Shown: positions 22,470 to 34,531, counted from the stretch's first letter. The stretch is DNA of 64,000 nucleotides from Larix kaempferi (GCA_027924585.1 BSBM01000461.1:4338501-4402500), one strand, 5' to 3'. The notes: generated by a model from the letters alone, not told the origin. Made by a program: numbers and translations.

Positions 22470-22487
22470 TGGCGACTCCGCTGGGGA
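22470..22487 (+). promoter_or_regulatory. Primer binding site of gypsy A
   Basis: TGGCGACTCCGCTGGGGA starts 4 bases after the LTR. This is the type reported for Ogre/Tat elements, thought to pair with a tRNA-Arg 3' end. Gypsy E has the same site with two substitutions. Confidence 0.8.
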
Positions 22488-24114
22488 AAACATCCATCTT
22501 GGGGATTTTTTGAGCATTAGTCCATAATTAGAGTTGTTGTTTGTCGAAGCTCTGTGTCACTTATCTACCATTGAGATACACTATAGAAAACTTGCTTTTT
22601 TTTAGCCATTGGACTCTATGTTTTCCATTTTACCTTTCCTCACCCACGGGCTAGCTTAGCTCTACCCGCGTACACCCGCCTCTGTTTACTCTACTGCTTG
22701 TGGGTACCCGCAGGTATTCCTTCAACAGTAGTGTACAACTCCGGCTTTTGTTGGTTTATGACCTTTGGTTTTTGTTGGGTTGGTTTTGGTTGATCCTGAG
22801 TCTTTGTTGGCCTATTTCTTGACTGTTCCATGCCTTGGTTGTGACCAGAACTCTTCGTTTCTCTTGGTTGAGCATTGTTGGTCTTTTACCCATCTTTGGA
22901 TTTAGCCTTGTTGGTTTTTTCCTTTTAAGCTCATTCCTTTGGCTGAGTCTTACTGTTTGGTATCTGCCTGGTTGTCTTAGTGATCTCCTTGGCATATCAG
23001 TGACTAGATAGTAGGATTTTGCTTTCATTTTTCATTTCTATATATTGAAAAATACAAAAAAAAATATACATAGTTTTTGAATTTTCCTTTCGTTTATAAG
23101 AGAAAATACAAAAAAAATTTGCTTTTATGTATTGCATCTTGCATTGAGTGCTTTCTACCTTCATTTAGATACTGATTGTGCACTGAAAGAAATATAAAAT
23201 ATTGCATATTTATTTCGGAATCGTTGGTTTGATTGTGCATATTAGGGGCATTGTTTTCATTGGATAGATGAGTCTAGGATTTGATGATTTTGCATACCAT
23301 TCAGTCTTACACATCACTAGTTTCACGATCATATCCCTTGAGTAATCACAGCCATTAAAATTAACGCTTAATGTTAAAATTGATTAGACTAATTTTATTT
23401 ATAGGGTACACCAACTAGCATAGGTTTAGAGTCTTGGAATAGATCATTGTGAGTTAACAATCCAAGACTACTAGACGAAACATTAGGTGTCTAACCAGGG
23501 AGTGGAGGAATCCATGGTATAGATCGATGTTCTCAGGAAGCTCTACTCAAGCCAGAGTTAAGCACGAGGTCATGGGAGGTTGGTTGAAGGGATATCCCTC
23601 TGATACCGACTGAACGTGGGAGATATTTCCGGGATTTGTTCGTATCTGGGGACTCTTAGGGGATTTGACCCTCATTGAGTTTCAGGCTTAGCTACCCTGC
23701 CCATATGACGGATCCCACCTACGACTATCCCCTTGAGCATTGGTTATATTGTGGTGACCATAGTTGCCTTACCTAGGTATCACACAGGGTACTTGCAGTG
23801 GTTATACTGTTTGTGTCCTGAGTCAGGTAGGGATTGGACATCACAGTTGTGTTTGTGTAGTGGACTTGACCCTGTACACGCAGTGAAGCCTGGGTGTCTC
23901 TATACCTAATTCTGTTACCTCCGGCTATAGTTTGGGAGTCTCAAGCCTCTCCTAGGTGAGACATACTGGCTCTAGTGTCGGGATCTCATTTAGCCACTCT
24001 GTTTGTCTGCTCTTGGCTGTATTTTCTCTAGGTGTGTGCTTTTGATTTACTGTTTTTTGATTGATAGTTGGCCTTTAGGGGATGTTTTGATTATATATTC
24101 TCTCCGGAGATATC
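22488..24114 (+). other. Gypsy A leader region
   Basis: Noncoding. The part near 22,645-22,715 repeats the LTR's ACCCGC/GCGGGT motif and includes the palindrome GGGTACCC. A T/G-rich tract follows (22,740-23,030). Bases 23,400-23,760 contain blocks shared with gypsy E at 39,100-39,420 (AGTTAAGCACGAGG, GGGAGG or GGGAGA, GGATATCCC, CGACTATCCCC), a conserved noncoding segment that may be a packaging or dimer signal. Confidence 0.6.
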
Positions 24115-26655
24115 GTGGCGCGGAGCCCTACTCTCCGCCGGTCCCATCGGTTGGCTGGTTTAAAGCCAGCCAAGGTTTCAAGCCGTGTTGCTAGAGGACG
24201 CCGGAGGGCTCCCTCTGAATCTTCGGATTCTTACAAGACTTACGTCCAAGACGTCATGACTGCTACACATTTCGGTACTGAGGAAAAACCTTTGACTCCA
24301 TCAGGTAGAGTTGACCACACTTCCAATCCCCATACTCCTCGTGAAGAGTGGGGAGGTGATCCACCTAAGACTCAACCTGGTTCTATTTGGCCTAATCCAC
24401 TTGAACGAGATCTGTTTGATCCTTCGAATCCGGATAATTATCTTTACGGAATGCCAACCTTACCCGAGGACGAAGAATAGGATGACACATTCATTCCTTC
24501 ATTTCCACACAGTTATAGACACAGGATGCCAGAGTTACATGATGACACTGGACCTACGATCAACCCGACAACACTCTCTTTTGGTATGCCTAATCATAGT
24601 ACCGTCGAACCTTCCACTACGTTTGGTAGTCACACTGGCACTAGTCATAGTGTTAGCCATACTATACCACTAGAGGCACTACCCTCGTTGGGGGCACTAC
24701 GTTGTCCACCCACACACATAGTATGAGGATTGGTCATGTTCCTCCTAATAATGCTAATGTTGGAAGACGACCACCTCCTAGGATTTCCCAACCTAACAGG
24801 AACGTTGTTCAAAACACGACCCGCCATCCACCACCTAATACACGTGCCGCTACTCGTCAACCCGGGACTACTTTTACGGATGATAATGTTCCTCCCAACC
24901 ACGGGGGTGGACACATACCGCATACTTTTGCGTCCACTGGTACCACTAGTAATGCTAATGTAGGGGGTGGAAATATCTCCTATCCACGTGGACATCATGC
25001 CACCATCCCTGTAACTAGTCACACCAATATTGGAGTTGGGAATACTTCTCATGCTTCTGGTCACCACGCGACTGCTCAAGCTAATCCTAATGCTGGGGGT
25101 GGGAACATACCATACCATTACGGTCATTACAACACGATTCCCGCTATGAATAGTACATACATGCCCCATACTCATGGTGGCAACCCTTACTACAACACAG
25201 TCGGTGCTGGCCACCAGTATAACCCACCACCCCAATATGGTGCCCAAAACACACATATACCTGCTTACTCTCAAATGGGTCAGGCAAGAGGAGGTTATCA
25301 ATCCTATGGCCATGGGAAAGCTTATGGTCCGTCAGGTCCTCATTATCAGTAGTTTAATCCTCATGGTCAAGCTTTTGGTCCATCTTATAACACGGTTCTG
25401 TTTAACCAACCTTTTATGGGGGCTTATAATCAAGCTTTCCAGCCTCAGCTCCCGTTCCTTGCACGCTTGAATCTTTCGGATCTTTCGAAGCTCATGAATG
25501 ATCCGGTGTGTCACGACCCTACTTGGCCCCTGGTCCCTACCAAGCTCCCTTCGGACATTTCGAAGTTTGAGGGGAAAGGTGGTGAGGACCCAGAAGATCA
25601 TGTCACGACGTTTCACCTTTGGTGCTCCTCCAACTCTTTGAATCATGATTCCATTAGATTACGACTATTTCAACGTACGCTCATGGGGGTAGCCACGAAG
25701 TGGTATGTGGAGTTTCCTGGAAACACCTATAGGGGATTCAACGAGATTGCTTTGGTTTTCTTAGACCATTTCCAGTTACTGGTTCGTTATGATACTGGTA
25801 CTGAATTGTTGTCCACCTTCCGTCAGAATAAGGCCACACATATTTTTGACCACGTCCAAGAGTGGCGTCGGTGGAAGAGGTTAGTGAAAGCCAACATTCC
25901 TCCAGAGTTCCTGTTGGAATGGTTCCTCAAGTCTCTACTCCCATACATTGCTAAGGATGTTTCAATGTTCGGCATTGTGACTGAGGAACAAGCTATCTTG
26001 AAAGTCCAGCAGTTAGAATTATTATACTCTCAGTCTGGCATTTTGTATGACATCATCCCTGACGCACCGCGTACACATCATGAGCCCATGTCAGTTCTTG
26101 GACCGCATGCCGATGGCATCGTTGGATCTGCAAGCACTCGCCCTGTAGATTTAGTAGCTAATCAAATGCATAATTTTTCGCTAAACCCATCTACTCCCGG
26201 ACAGGTTCACACCTTGTCCACTTCCACCCCATCATCCGACGTACACAGTGTGCACGACAAACCAGTCAGGTAACCAACAACCTGGTGGTAAGAAAAAGGG
26301 GAGAAATAATCGTAAGGGTGGAAACAATGGGAATAAAAATAGCAATCGCAATACCCCCCGTAATGATAATGCCAACCCTCCTCGGGAAGGAGGAAATGCT
26401 GGCGAGGATCGTAAACCTAGGCGTATAGTGAAGTTTCCTTGCAAGCTTTGTGGGGAAGACCACCTTACTCACTTATGTCCTCGTATTGAAGAAGCATCGA
26501 AGCACTTGGCACAGAGCCCAGCTGTGTTGAAGGATCCCCTACCTCATCACCAAAACATGGCTTCATATGCTCCCACCACCAGTTACGGACCCAATGAGAC
26601 AGCAACGTCTTCTTCCAATACTATTGGTTATAGATGTGTGAACATGGTTCAGTGA
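24115..26655 (+). pseudogene. Gypsy A gag, broken by several stops
   Basis: The frame opens at a GTG codon (24,115) after an in-frame stop, with no ATG between, and starts with an arginine-rich stretch (LRRSHRLAG). A stop at 24,478-24,480 and a frame change separate it from a long Gly/His/Asn/Pro-rich repeat region (24,702-25,352). A second stop precedes the retrotransposon gag domain (25,416-26,273) with LSKLMNDPVCHDPTWP, FHLWCSSNSL, RLRLFQRTL and KWYVEFP. The basic tail is followed by a zinc knuckle CKLCGEDHLTHLC (C-x2-C-x3-H-x4-C, about 26,440-26,480). The gene ends at a TGA near 26,655. This protein would form the particle; here it cannot be made intact. Confidence 0.85.
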
Positions 26656-28495
26656 GAGGTTAGTGTTGCCACTCGTCAGCGCGATTATGATGCACCACAA
26701 CCCAATTTGGGGAGTGAGCCTCCCCCTCCTCCTGACAATTCCTTGCATATCGAAAATCCCTCTATTATGCCACGGATACCGAAAGGTGTTCTTAAGCGCT
26801 CTACGCATAATCCTAATGCTCGAGCTGCCCACAACTACTCCATCGGATTTGGGCCAAACTCTGTGTGCCATGTCGACTCTTGAAGTTTTACAAGCTTGTC
26901 CTTCTCAGAAGCATGCTCTTTTGAGTGCGTTAGGAGTTCAGGATGGGGGAAGTCCCACTGTTATCAAGTTCGATACTACTGATGTCCAAGCTCTCTTACC
27001 CTACCACGTGGCTTTTCAAATCTAGGTGGTGTGCCTTTAGAGTTTTGTCAAACGTACTATGGTTGGCGAAGGTGCTTCTGCATCAGTAATGTCATTAGCT
27101 TGTTGGAAAGCTCTTGGCTCTCCTCCCCTACCCGCATCTAGAACCACGCTCACTGCATTCGATGGTCATTCATTTAAGCCGTATGGAATTATCCCTTCCC
27201 TTGTTGTCTCCTTGGGAGGTAAGTCTATGCCTTTTGAAGTCAAGGTGGTTGAGGCACCCATCGACTACAACCTTTTTCTGGGACGGAATTGGATGTATTC
27301 CATGAAAGCTGTCACGTCCATTGTATTCAGAGTTATCTGCTTTCCTCACGAAGGCAAGATAGTGACCATCGATCAGTTGGATTACATTAACTCCTCTTCC
27401 ACAACATCCACGGGATCCATAGTCCTGCAGTTTACTCATTCTCAGCCGACAACTAGGAACATGGGTGTCGGTATGTACCCTTCATTGATGGGATCTTATG
27501 ATTTCCCTTCACCCATTGCTTTTATTGAAACCATTTTCGATAATGCGCCTCCTCCATTGAATAATGTACCTTTCTGGACCTCATATTTTAGTGATCCGTG
27601 GGATCCACCTTCCACGAGTTCCCCGTCTGGAGACGTTTTGCACATCGAAATGGATATGCCCTTGTCTGCAATCAAGCTTGCTTCTCAAGATGTTCAACAA
27701 GCCATTGCAAATTCGGATCTCTCTTCTTCATGGACAGTAGAGGAAGATCCTGTTATGCTGCCCGCGCGTGCAGTCGACCTATCTTGTTCACATGATTGCC
27801 TCGATGGTATCCTACCTTCAGATGAAGTTTTTATTGAGGCCATGAATGGTAATGACAAGCCTTGGGAGGATTCTCATCATCAATTTTATTTCCTTCCCAC
27901 CCTTGATCTTATTGAATGAGATGAGCGTCGAGTACAACCTACCATGCATTTGGATTTTGATCCAAGCATAGTTTTGTCTAGCCCCGGTTTGACATTAAAG
28001 TCTGATCTCCCTAGTGATGAGTTTGTAGACTCTCCTATAGATCCCCGAATCAGTGATCCTGATGAGTTCGATTCCACTTCTATAATTTCCAACTCTCGTG
28101 ATGATGAATTTGCCACTGTAGATTCCTCCACGTCCTTCAGCTTTGCTCTTCATTCCGAAGTTGATCATTTTGGTCCCTCGGGTGTTGGTACTATGGCACC
28201 TTCAGTGGTTAGTTCTCCCTGCATTATGTTTGAGGGTGATAATAGTGAAGTTGAAAATTTTTCTATCATAGTGACCTGTATCAGATTTTTCGTTATGTAC
28301 ATTTTAGAGATGATCTTGGTACTTATGTTTCTTGGAGACAGGATTCTTAGCTGGACTTATACTTGTTTACTGGTCCTTTTCGACATTTGCTTCGGCCATG
28401 GTAGGAATATTCGGAACCTTGCATATAGGTTTAGGCCTCCCCATTGTTATGATGCATTTGACCTATTACTATCCAAATTTGCAGACACCCCTTGA
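26656..28495 (+). pseudogene. Gypsy A protease-like region and C-terminal extension
   Basis: The spacer 26,656-27,058 includes KGVLKRSTHNPNAR, which aligns with E's KGVLKRASHNPNAR. The retropepsin-like domain starts at 27,059 with VGEGAS, where E has VDEGAS, so the catalytic Asp is replaced by Gly. Conserved CWKALGSPP, FDGHSF, YNLFLGRNW and FPHEGKIVTIDQL follow. After the stop at 27,919 the frame reopens (27,944-28,495) as an acidic stretch ending in hydrophobic segments. The reverse transcriptase that should follow is absent. The region is inactive as a protease. Confidence 0.8.
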
Positions 28496-30441
28496 GTGTC
28501 CTTATCTTGCTCATGTTCCTTGCATTATGCATAGCTTTGCCCCATGCGCTTGGAACTAGTCTCGCATGACCCTGACACTCGTCTGCTCTCATTACAAGCA
28601 TTCTTCCATATCTCCTTTGAGCTCATTAAGAACAAGAAGGAGGTCACGAGTTTACTTTTTCGGGCTCGTTAAACCTTTATGGAAAATATTTTTATAAAGT
28701 CTTTTTTAAGCCCTTGTTAGACTTTTTCAAAATCAAACAAGATTGCTAAGTATACTTGTTATTTCAGACTCGTTAAAGGATTTGAAGCGACATCCACTTA
28801 GGTATAAGTTTACCCCTTTTCCGGACCTTTGTGGATTAATTATGAAAAAGGTATACTCTAGTCATACGTGACTAGAAGAGTTCTTCTCTCATTGTTTTAC
28901 ACTTTTTCGGGTGAGGAGACTAACTTTATGAAAAATGACTTCCCTTTTATGTCGAGTTGTGATTGCATTGCATTATCCTGCTTGCCGCTTGAGCCTTGTG
29001 CCGGCTCCCACTTACTCACTTATTAGCCATGTGCCTGAGCACTTTACCTTCCAAGCCAAGTAGAGCCTTAATTTATCTTTCGCATCTTGATGACCCTTTA
29101 CCCTGAGGGAACATTCCCCCGAGTGTCCACATCCTGCACATGCTTCCTTGCATTGATCATAGGTATGCTCCACTGCTTGGAACTAGTCTGCTCACTATTT
29201 GACACTCGTTCCCTCACTTGTTGTACTATAATCAATTTTATTATTTTTCAAGCTTTCACCAAATATGAAAAAGACCAAAAAATCAAATATTCCAAAAAGC
29301 CGGACGGGATTATGGTCATTACTTCTTGTTGGCAGCTGTTGTGTCGCCTTTGAACAGAGCATTCATTCCACTCCGTACATTATGAGTCGGGACTATAGTT
29401 GGACCTTAGGAGCTGTACTTGTTTCTCAGTTTTCTCCACAGATTGGTTAAGCTTCCAATCATTATGGAGCCCTCTGTAATGCCTCCTGCATTACACAGTT
29501 TATGTCAAGTCTATGCTGCCTGAGTCTATCCATCTACTCATGCTCTTGTTCAAAGGAAGTCCTGAACCAGTGTCGGCCACTCCTCAGATCTCTTGACTAT
29601 TGCATGTCGGCCATCCTTATTGAGTCAGTCCGTTTTACCTGAGTTCTTCCAAATCTTTCAGCATAGTTGGTACCTCGTGCTGGTTGATGGGGGATGCCTT
29701 AATGCCCTCCTTCCAGCGGGTCTCGTTCCGTTGACATCAACCCATTTATTCTGGGACTTGAGGCTTAGAATTCGGTTGAGTACCTTGAGGCTTGCATTCA
29801 TTAGTGGCAGGTTCTCTCGCCATCGACAGTTTTGGGAATACATCAATGTCCCCTGATCGATGGATTCATCCTAGTGTTTGACTTCAACCCATTTATTCAC
29901 ACTCCGATGATTGTACTTTGTGACTTGATCCCCATTTTCATTATTGGTGGGTTATCTCGCGTCTGTTAACGGTATACATCATTGACCGGTAATTAGATGA
30001 TGTCTCATCAGGTTCGACCCCAGCTCCTTTTATTCACTTGATGGGACTTGCACCATCGAAGACTTGTGTAAAAGACCCCAGGCGATAGTGGCATTCAGTA
30101 TGCTACTTATGACTTTGACTTTACATCTGAGATATCACCTCTCAGATATCAGCAATTTGTACCTCCAGTTTGCACCAGTTGTTTCCTTTTCAACAGGAGA
30201 CCATATCTTACTATAGAGGGATCATGGCTATGATCACTTATGACATGTATTCACTATGTACTGCCTACTCATGGCCATTATATCAGATTGTTGTATTACC
30301 GACATGTATTCATGGATACTATTGTATTATGATGAGTGAGCTACTCTTTCCACTTGTGTCTCCATCATTCCACTTCTGAGTTTTATAATGTATTTTGGCC
30401 ATCGTAGCATTAGTCTCCGACCTCACACATTAGGGGGCATC
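28496..30441 (+). other. Gypsy A 3' noncoding region with repeated CTCRTTAAA motifs
   Basis: From about 28,615 to 28,960 the motif CTCGTTAAA or CTCATTAA recurs within short imperfect hairpins (TCCTTTGAGCTC pairing loosely with GAAGGAGG). Later motifs (GTCGGCC, GGGATGCCTTAA, TACCTTGAGG, AATGTCCCCTGATC) are in the same order in E and in fragments F1-F4. The polypurine tract TTAGGGGGCA (30,430-30,439) ends it. No RT or integrase sequence can be found. Confidence 0.65.
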
Positions 30442-31364
30442 TGTTACAACGTAATCTTCCACCCTGTGAACATTAGCATTTTTTGGCCTGTAGGATCCAT
30501 TTCACCGACTCAAATCCACTTATATCCTTCAGAGATACTATTTTGCCCTATTTTTATTCCTACCCGCATGTTGCATCATTATAGAATGCATACCTGCGAG
30601 TTGCATCCCTATAGCCTGCGGGTATCAAGTAAAATGGTAAAAATCACTAGTTTATTACTTTTTACTCCCAAAAAGAGGTCATTGGGTTACCTTTGGCTCT
30701 CCATCTTCCCGTGTAATGCCTCGATGTGTCCTTTCACCTACCTTTGAGAGGACTATATATTGAGCACATATGGCTTATGGATGGGAGGAGAAAAGAAGAG
30801 CAAGAGAACTCTAGTGGATTTTTTCCCTATCTTGAGTCTACACTCATTGATCCTTGTAGTTGTGAACCCTTTATGTTCACCTTCTACACTCCTATCTAGT
30901 TTGAGTTTTCCATTCATGGAGGATTGAAGTGGTGGAGGCAAAAGTGGATTGATCCAGATCTTGGTTCAGATTGGTTGCCAGAAAGAGGTCGTATCACTTT
31001 GTACTTCTTCTTGTTTATTAATAGAAATATTCATATTCTCGTCCATTAATGTTGTAAATATTGTTTATCTTACATTGGGTTGCATTTACTTGTTATATCA
31101 TGGGCTATTGATGATGTTAATTCCATTTATATATTATATGTACTTGTTGTATATTGGTTGTCAAGACTAATTTGCAGATTCAAGTGCATGGATTGAAAAG
31201 CTCCAATGGGGATCTACATCAAACGTTTGGATTGAGGTTGGTTATCTTCTTCCTTATCTTAGCATTGTCATTTATATAGCATAGTTCTGGGAATTGAGTT
31301 GATTTATGGTAGTCATCTATCTGTTGTGGTACACCCCAAGCCATAATGAGTTTTCTACAATACA
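30442..31364 (+). repeat. Gypsy A 3' LTR
   Basis: 923 bp, the partner of 21,543-22,465. It ends CTACAATACA, after which the copia B interior resumes with TAGTGGTTGGATTTG. Confidence 0.9.
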
Positions 31365-31744
31365 TAGTGGTTGGATTTGCTCTTAATGCCATGCTTGTGA
31401 TCCACTACATGATTATGATTACAACCTACTCTCAGATTTGCACAGAAGGTGGAGGACATCATCAAGACTCATTTGAACATTATCTCAAGAATTTCAAATT
31501 TGGTGAGCACATTCCACTTCCTCCCATGAAGAATATTCCTCTAGACATTTGACCAAGTTTTGAACTACATGGAGTTTGGAGAGACTTATTATGGTGTATT
31601 CCATGTTGATTTTGAGGGGAGGTTTTCTTCCCAAGTGGTTTTACTTATTTCCTCTCCTACATGGACTAAATTGTTTTTGTAAAGGGTGACCATAAGCCAT
31701 AGTTTCCTAGGACCTCATCATATTTTACTCACACTAAGTTTGTC
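31365..31744 (+). other. Right internal part of copia B
   Basis: Noncoding remainder of B's interior, ending in the polypurine tract at 31,745-31,755. A 68-codon frame at 31,346-31,552 crosses the A/B junction and is therefore spurious. Confidence 0.6.
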
Positions 31745-31755
31745 TTAAGGGGGGG

Positions 31756-32446
31756 TGTTAGAATATTAAAAACCCATTTTAAACTTAGGGTATAAAGTAT
31801 TAATCATTTTGATACTTTCCTAGGTGTTTTGATTAGGTAGTTGGCCATCTATTGCCTCTTTAGGCTCACACTTGCCTTCATTATCCACATGAGCACACTT
31901 AGAAAGATTCTGGATAAGATTCTATTGCTTTTATGACTATCCTGAATTAGTAAGAGTGCTTTCATGTTTTTACACAGTTTTGTACTGTTTTTTCTACTTT
32001 TCAATGGATAAGGATAAAGATAGGCGCCCTCATTGACTTGTCAAGTTGTCTTCTTTTTTTCCAACTCATCCTTCATATTTTTCTCTCCAAAATCCATGAT
32101 TGTTTTCCTTTCTCATCACTCATTAGCTGCTATAACTGTTTTTTCTAATTCGTGAGGTCTTGATTGATTTGGAAAGTGATTTTCCACCTTGGGGTTTTTT
32201 AGAGTTTAGTAAGCCTACCTTTTGTGAGATTTTCAAACTTGCCTCCAAGTCATTCGAATTATCTATCATATATGTATTATATATTGTATTCATATTGTTG
32301 AATAATACAGATATGATATTTACATCAACTGAGTTATGTCTCTCATTGTGTTGCTTCAATATTTCTTCTTATGTTTTGCATATCTTTGAATAAATTCTTG
32401 TGAGGACTTCTTTGCTTTCAGATCCTGTCTTATTAGAATTCCCACA
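31756..32446 (+). repeat. Copia B 3' LTR
   Basis: 691 bp, from TGTTAGAATATT to AATTCCCACA. It is followed by TGGTATCAGAGCAA (32,447-32,460) and TAGAATTCCTACA (32,461-32,473), then the TGCTC duplication. Confidence 0.9.
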
Positions 32447-32473
32447 TGGTATCAGAGCAATAGAATTCCTACA
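32447..32473 (+). other. Primer-site-bearing extension at the outer end of copia B
   Basis: These 27 bases lie between the normal LTR end and the target duplication: a perfect tRNA-Met-type primer site plus AA, then a second copy of the last 13 LTR bases. The first 14 bases are sequence that normally lies only inside the element after the 5' LTR. Confidence 0.8.
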
Positions 32474-32478
32474 TGCTC

Positions 32479-34229
32479 AACAAATGAAAAATCATCATTG
32501 CTCATTAACTGAGTGTTTTCGCCTGTGTATGGTGGAAAGACATATATTCACATAGTGGTATTTTTGTTATACCTTGGTTTCCATTTTCATCACTTGTGAA
32601 ATTACTTGCATTTGTCAATAACTTTCATTATTGATTATTTCTCAAACGATTTTTTTCATGCAATATTTACATCTAGTGCATGTAAAAGATGTACTCGATA
32701 GTGTGTTCATTTGACAAACTCTTGTCCAAGAAATTTAACTCAAATCATGTTCTTGATATTCACTAATGTTGGTTGATGAAGGATTCCTTACTGTCATACT
32801 CCTTATAGATCACATCCAATCAAAATCATCTCATTTTCTACGGGAGTTATATTTAAAGACCTTTAAAGTACCTTGGGGATTGTAGTCATCAATGGAAATT
32901 TTTCTGGCTATTGACAATGGAAATTTATTAATGTCCCCTACTTGATATATTCTATCAGTATTCTCTTACTATTAACACTTACTAGAATGTACTATGTACC
33001 TTGACACCCATTATCATCATCAGTAGTTTGTCTTGTTTGTTAATGGTATACATTAATGACTGATAATCAAATGGTTTCTCCCATGTTCGAATTCGGATAA
33101 TTTATTCACATGGTGAAGATTCATACATTCAACATTTTTGGATTGAATACTTGATTGGGTTTTGATAGCATCTTCCTTATATTTTGATTCCCAAGTTGTG
33201 CATAAAATACCACCTACCTACATGGCATTTCTTCTGTGTTGGAGGAATAGCTTTTCATCACTTTAATTATCAAATGTTTTCATGATGCATAATGGGACAT
33301 AGATCCACTTTGTATTTTTTTGTGGTGATGATATGTATTTGACATGGATCCATTATGTATCCTTTCATGGCCATCATTTTGAATTTTTTTTCATGGATCC
33401 ACAGTGTACTTGATTTTTTGGCCATGCTTGTCTTTCCACTTGAGCATGGGTATTCCCGGCTAAGGGAAGAGAGTAATCATATACTTTTTTTTTGTATGTA
33501 GGATCTTTTCGATCCAAATTTTGGTACACTCCACTTGGTCCCACTTATAATATTCCTCACATTTTATTATGCATTCCAGTCATCAATTATCCTTTGACAT
33601 CATATGTTAGGGGGGCATCTATTATAGCATTATTTGGTCCTCCTACCCAATAATAAGTTGTGTACCAAAGCATTGGTAGTTACAGTACTACTATTCTCTA
33701 CAAGCACCATTTACAAACGATTTATTGGCACGTATATGCACTTTTTAGAAAGGAAGGGAGCTTATATACAAACCTTTCCCAAAGGACTTGCATACATACA
33801 TGCATTTTCCTCTTGCAAGAAGTGTATGCATTGGAAAATGGGTAGAAAAACAATAAAACCATGTTTTGCAAATGCCCCTGAGTGGATATACAAGTTTTCC
33901 TAAGACCTAAATCCTATTTCCAACTACCTTAACTGATTTTTGAGATTGAAAAGATAAATGTATGTGTTGGAGAAGATAAGGAAAGAAATAATTGGAGCAA
34001 CCTTATGCAAGAAGTTTGTAGAGAGGTTTTGGATTTTTATCATTCTTCTATCCTATAAAAATCCATGTTCCTAGATGTGAGTGGTTTGCTTAGTGAAGGC
34101 ACCTAAATCTTCAAATATTTTTCATTATGAATAGAAAATATTCTTGAAGTATCTAAGTCAGTGTCATAAGTGGTACATGTTGGAGGAATCTAGGTCTTGG
34201 TGAAAAAGGTGTTGGTAGCAAAATTATCA
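32479..34229 (+). mobile_element. Gypsy fragment F3 (main part)
   Basis: Continuation of 20,318-20,374. It is the copy-2 partner of F1, with the same 3' noncoding motifs, a purine tract TTAGGGGGGCA (33,608-33,618) and an LTR-like part from about 33,620 to 34,229. The left 180 bp (32,479-32,660) correspond to sequence replaced in copy 1 by the element H insertion. No coding sequence for gag or pol. Confidence 0.7.
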
Positions 34230-34347
34230 ATATTATCCATTTTGGTAAAATTACATGTTATTTATATGTATATTTGATTAGCATATAATATTACTATTAT
34301 TTATTAGAAGTGTTGTATTTTTTTAAGTTAGCATATAAGTGTTACAT
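34217..34347 (+). repeat. 131-bp segment, source of the filler at 34,532
   Basis: It runs from AGCAAAATTATC to GTTACAT and recurs at 34,532-34,662 with a few changes. F1 carries it only once. Confidence 0.8.
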
Positions 34348-34359
34348 TTTTACATATAT

Positions 34360-34485
34360 AGTGTAACCGGCGTTCAATAGAAGGCGAGAGCGCCCAATCG
34401 GATGGGGTCTCGGGGTCGATCCTGGGTGGGGACGGCCACAGCCGACCGCCCTAGCCACCCGGCCATAACGATGGCCCCAGCATAT
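34360..34485 (-). repeat. SINE-like GC-rich island, copy 2
   Basis: Partner of 2,445-2,575. B-box-like GGATCGACCCC on the minus strand covers 34,412-34,422 and the A-box-like GGCCGGGTGG covers 34,455-34,464. The A-box and B-box spacing is retained. Confidence 0.45.
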
Positions 34486-34531
34486 AAGTGTTACATAAGT
34501 GATAGCAGTTTGCTACTCTTGATACATTAAA

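Larger units (their letters stand above)
21543..31364 (+). mobile_element. Gypsy A: gag-protease-only LTR retrotransposon (Tat/Ogre-like), 9,822 bp
   Basis: LTRs of 923 bp each (21,543-22,465 and 30,442-31,364) start TGTTACAACG and end CAATACA. They differ at roughly 17 positions by eye, mostly transitions. The flanks are GAGTG (21,538-21,542) and TAGTG (31,365-31,369), a target duplication with one mismatch. The primer site is the Ogre-type TGGCGACTCCGCTGGGGA. In order, the element has a 1.6-kb leader, gag, a retropepsin domain, a divergent C-terminal stretch and a 2-kb noncoding 3' region. No reverse transcriptase, RNase H or integrase is present. It sits inside copia B. Confidence 0.9.
20375..32473 (+). 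mobile_element. Non-autonomous copia-type element B, split by gypsy A
   Basis: LTRs are 20,375-21,067 and 31,756-32,446, beginning TGTTAGAATATT. The 5-bp target duplication is TGCTC at 20,370-20,374 and 32,474-32,478. The uninterrupted target survives at 10,415-10,440 and near 58,287. A tRNA-Met-type primer site TGGTATCATAGC follows the 5' LTR (21,068-21,079), and a polypurine tract TTAAGGGGGGG precedes the 3' LTR (31,745-31,755). Without gypsy A, the interior is only about 860 bp and encodes no gag or pol, so the element depends on another copia. Between the 3' LTR and the target duplication are 27 extra bases, a primer-site copy plus a second LTR end. Confidence 0.9.

Noticed and set aside
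22756-23028. Lys/Arg/Gln-rich minus-strand frame in the gypsy A leader (and 37,984-38,244 in E)
   Set aside because: It comes from the T/G-rich leader tract; the residues are low-complexity and the frames in A and E do not align as proteins.
24645-25313. 222-codon minus-strand frame opposite gypsy A gag
   Set aside because: It is the shadow of the Gly/His/Asn/Pro-rich gag repeat region; the gag family and zinc knuckle fix the plus strand as coding.
31346-31552. 68-codon plus-strand frame
   Set aside because: It spans the join between gypsy A's LTR and copia B's interior, so it cannot be an original gene.
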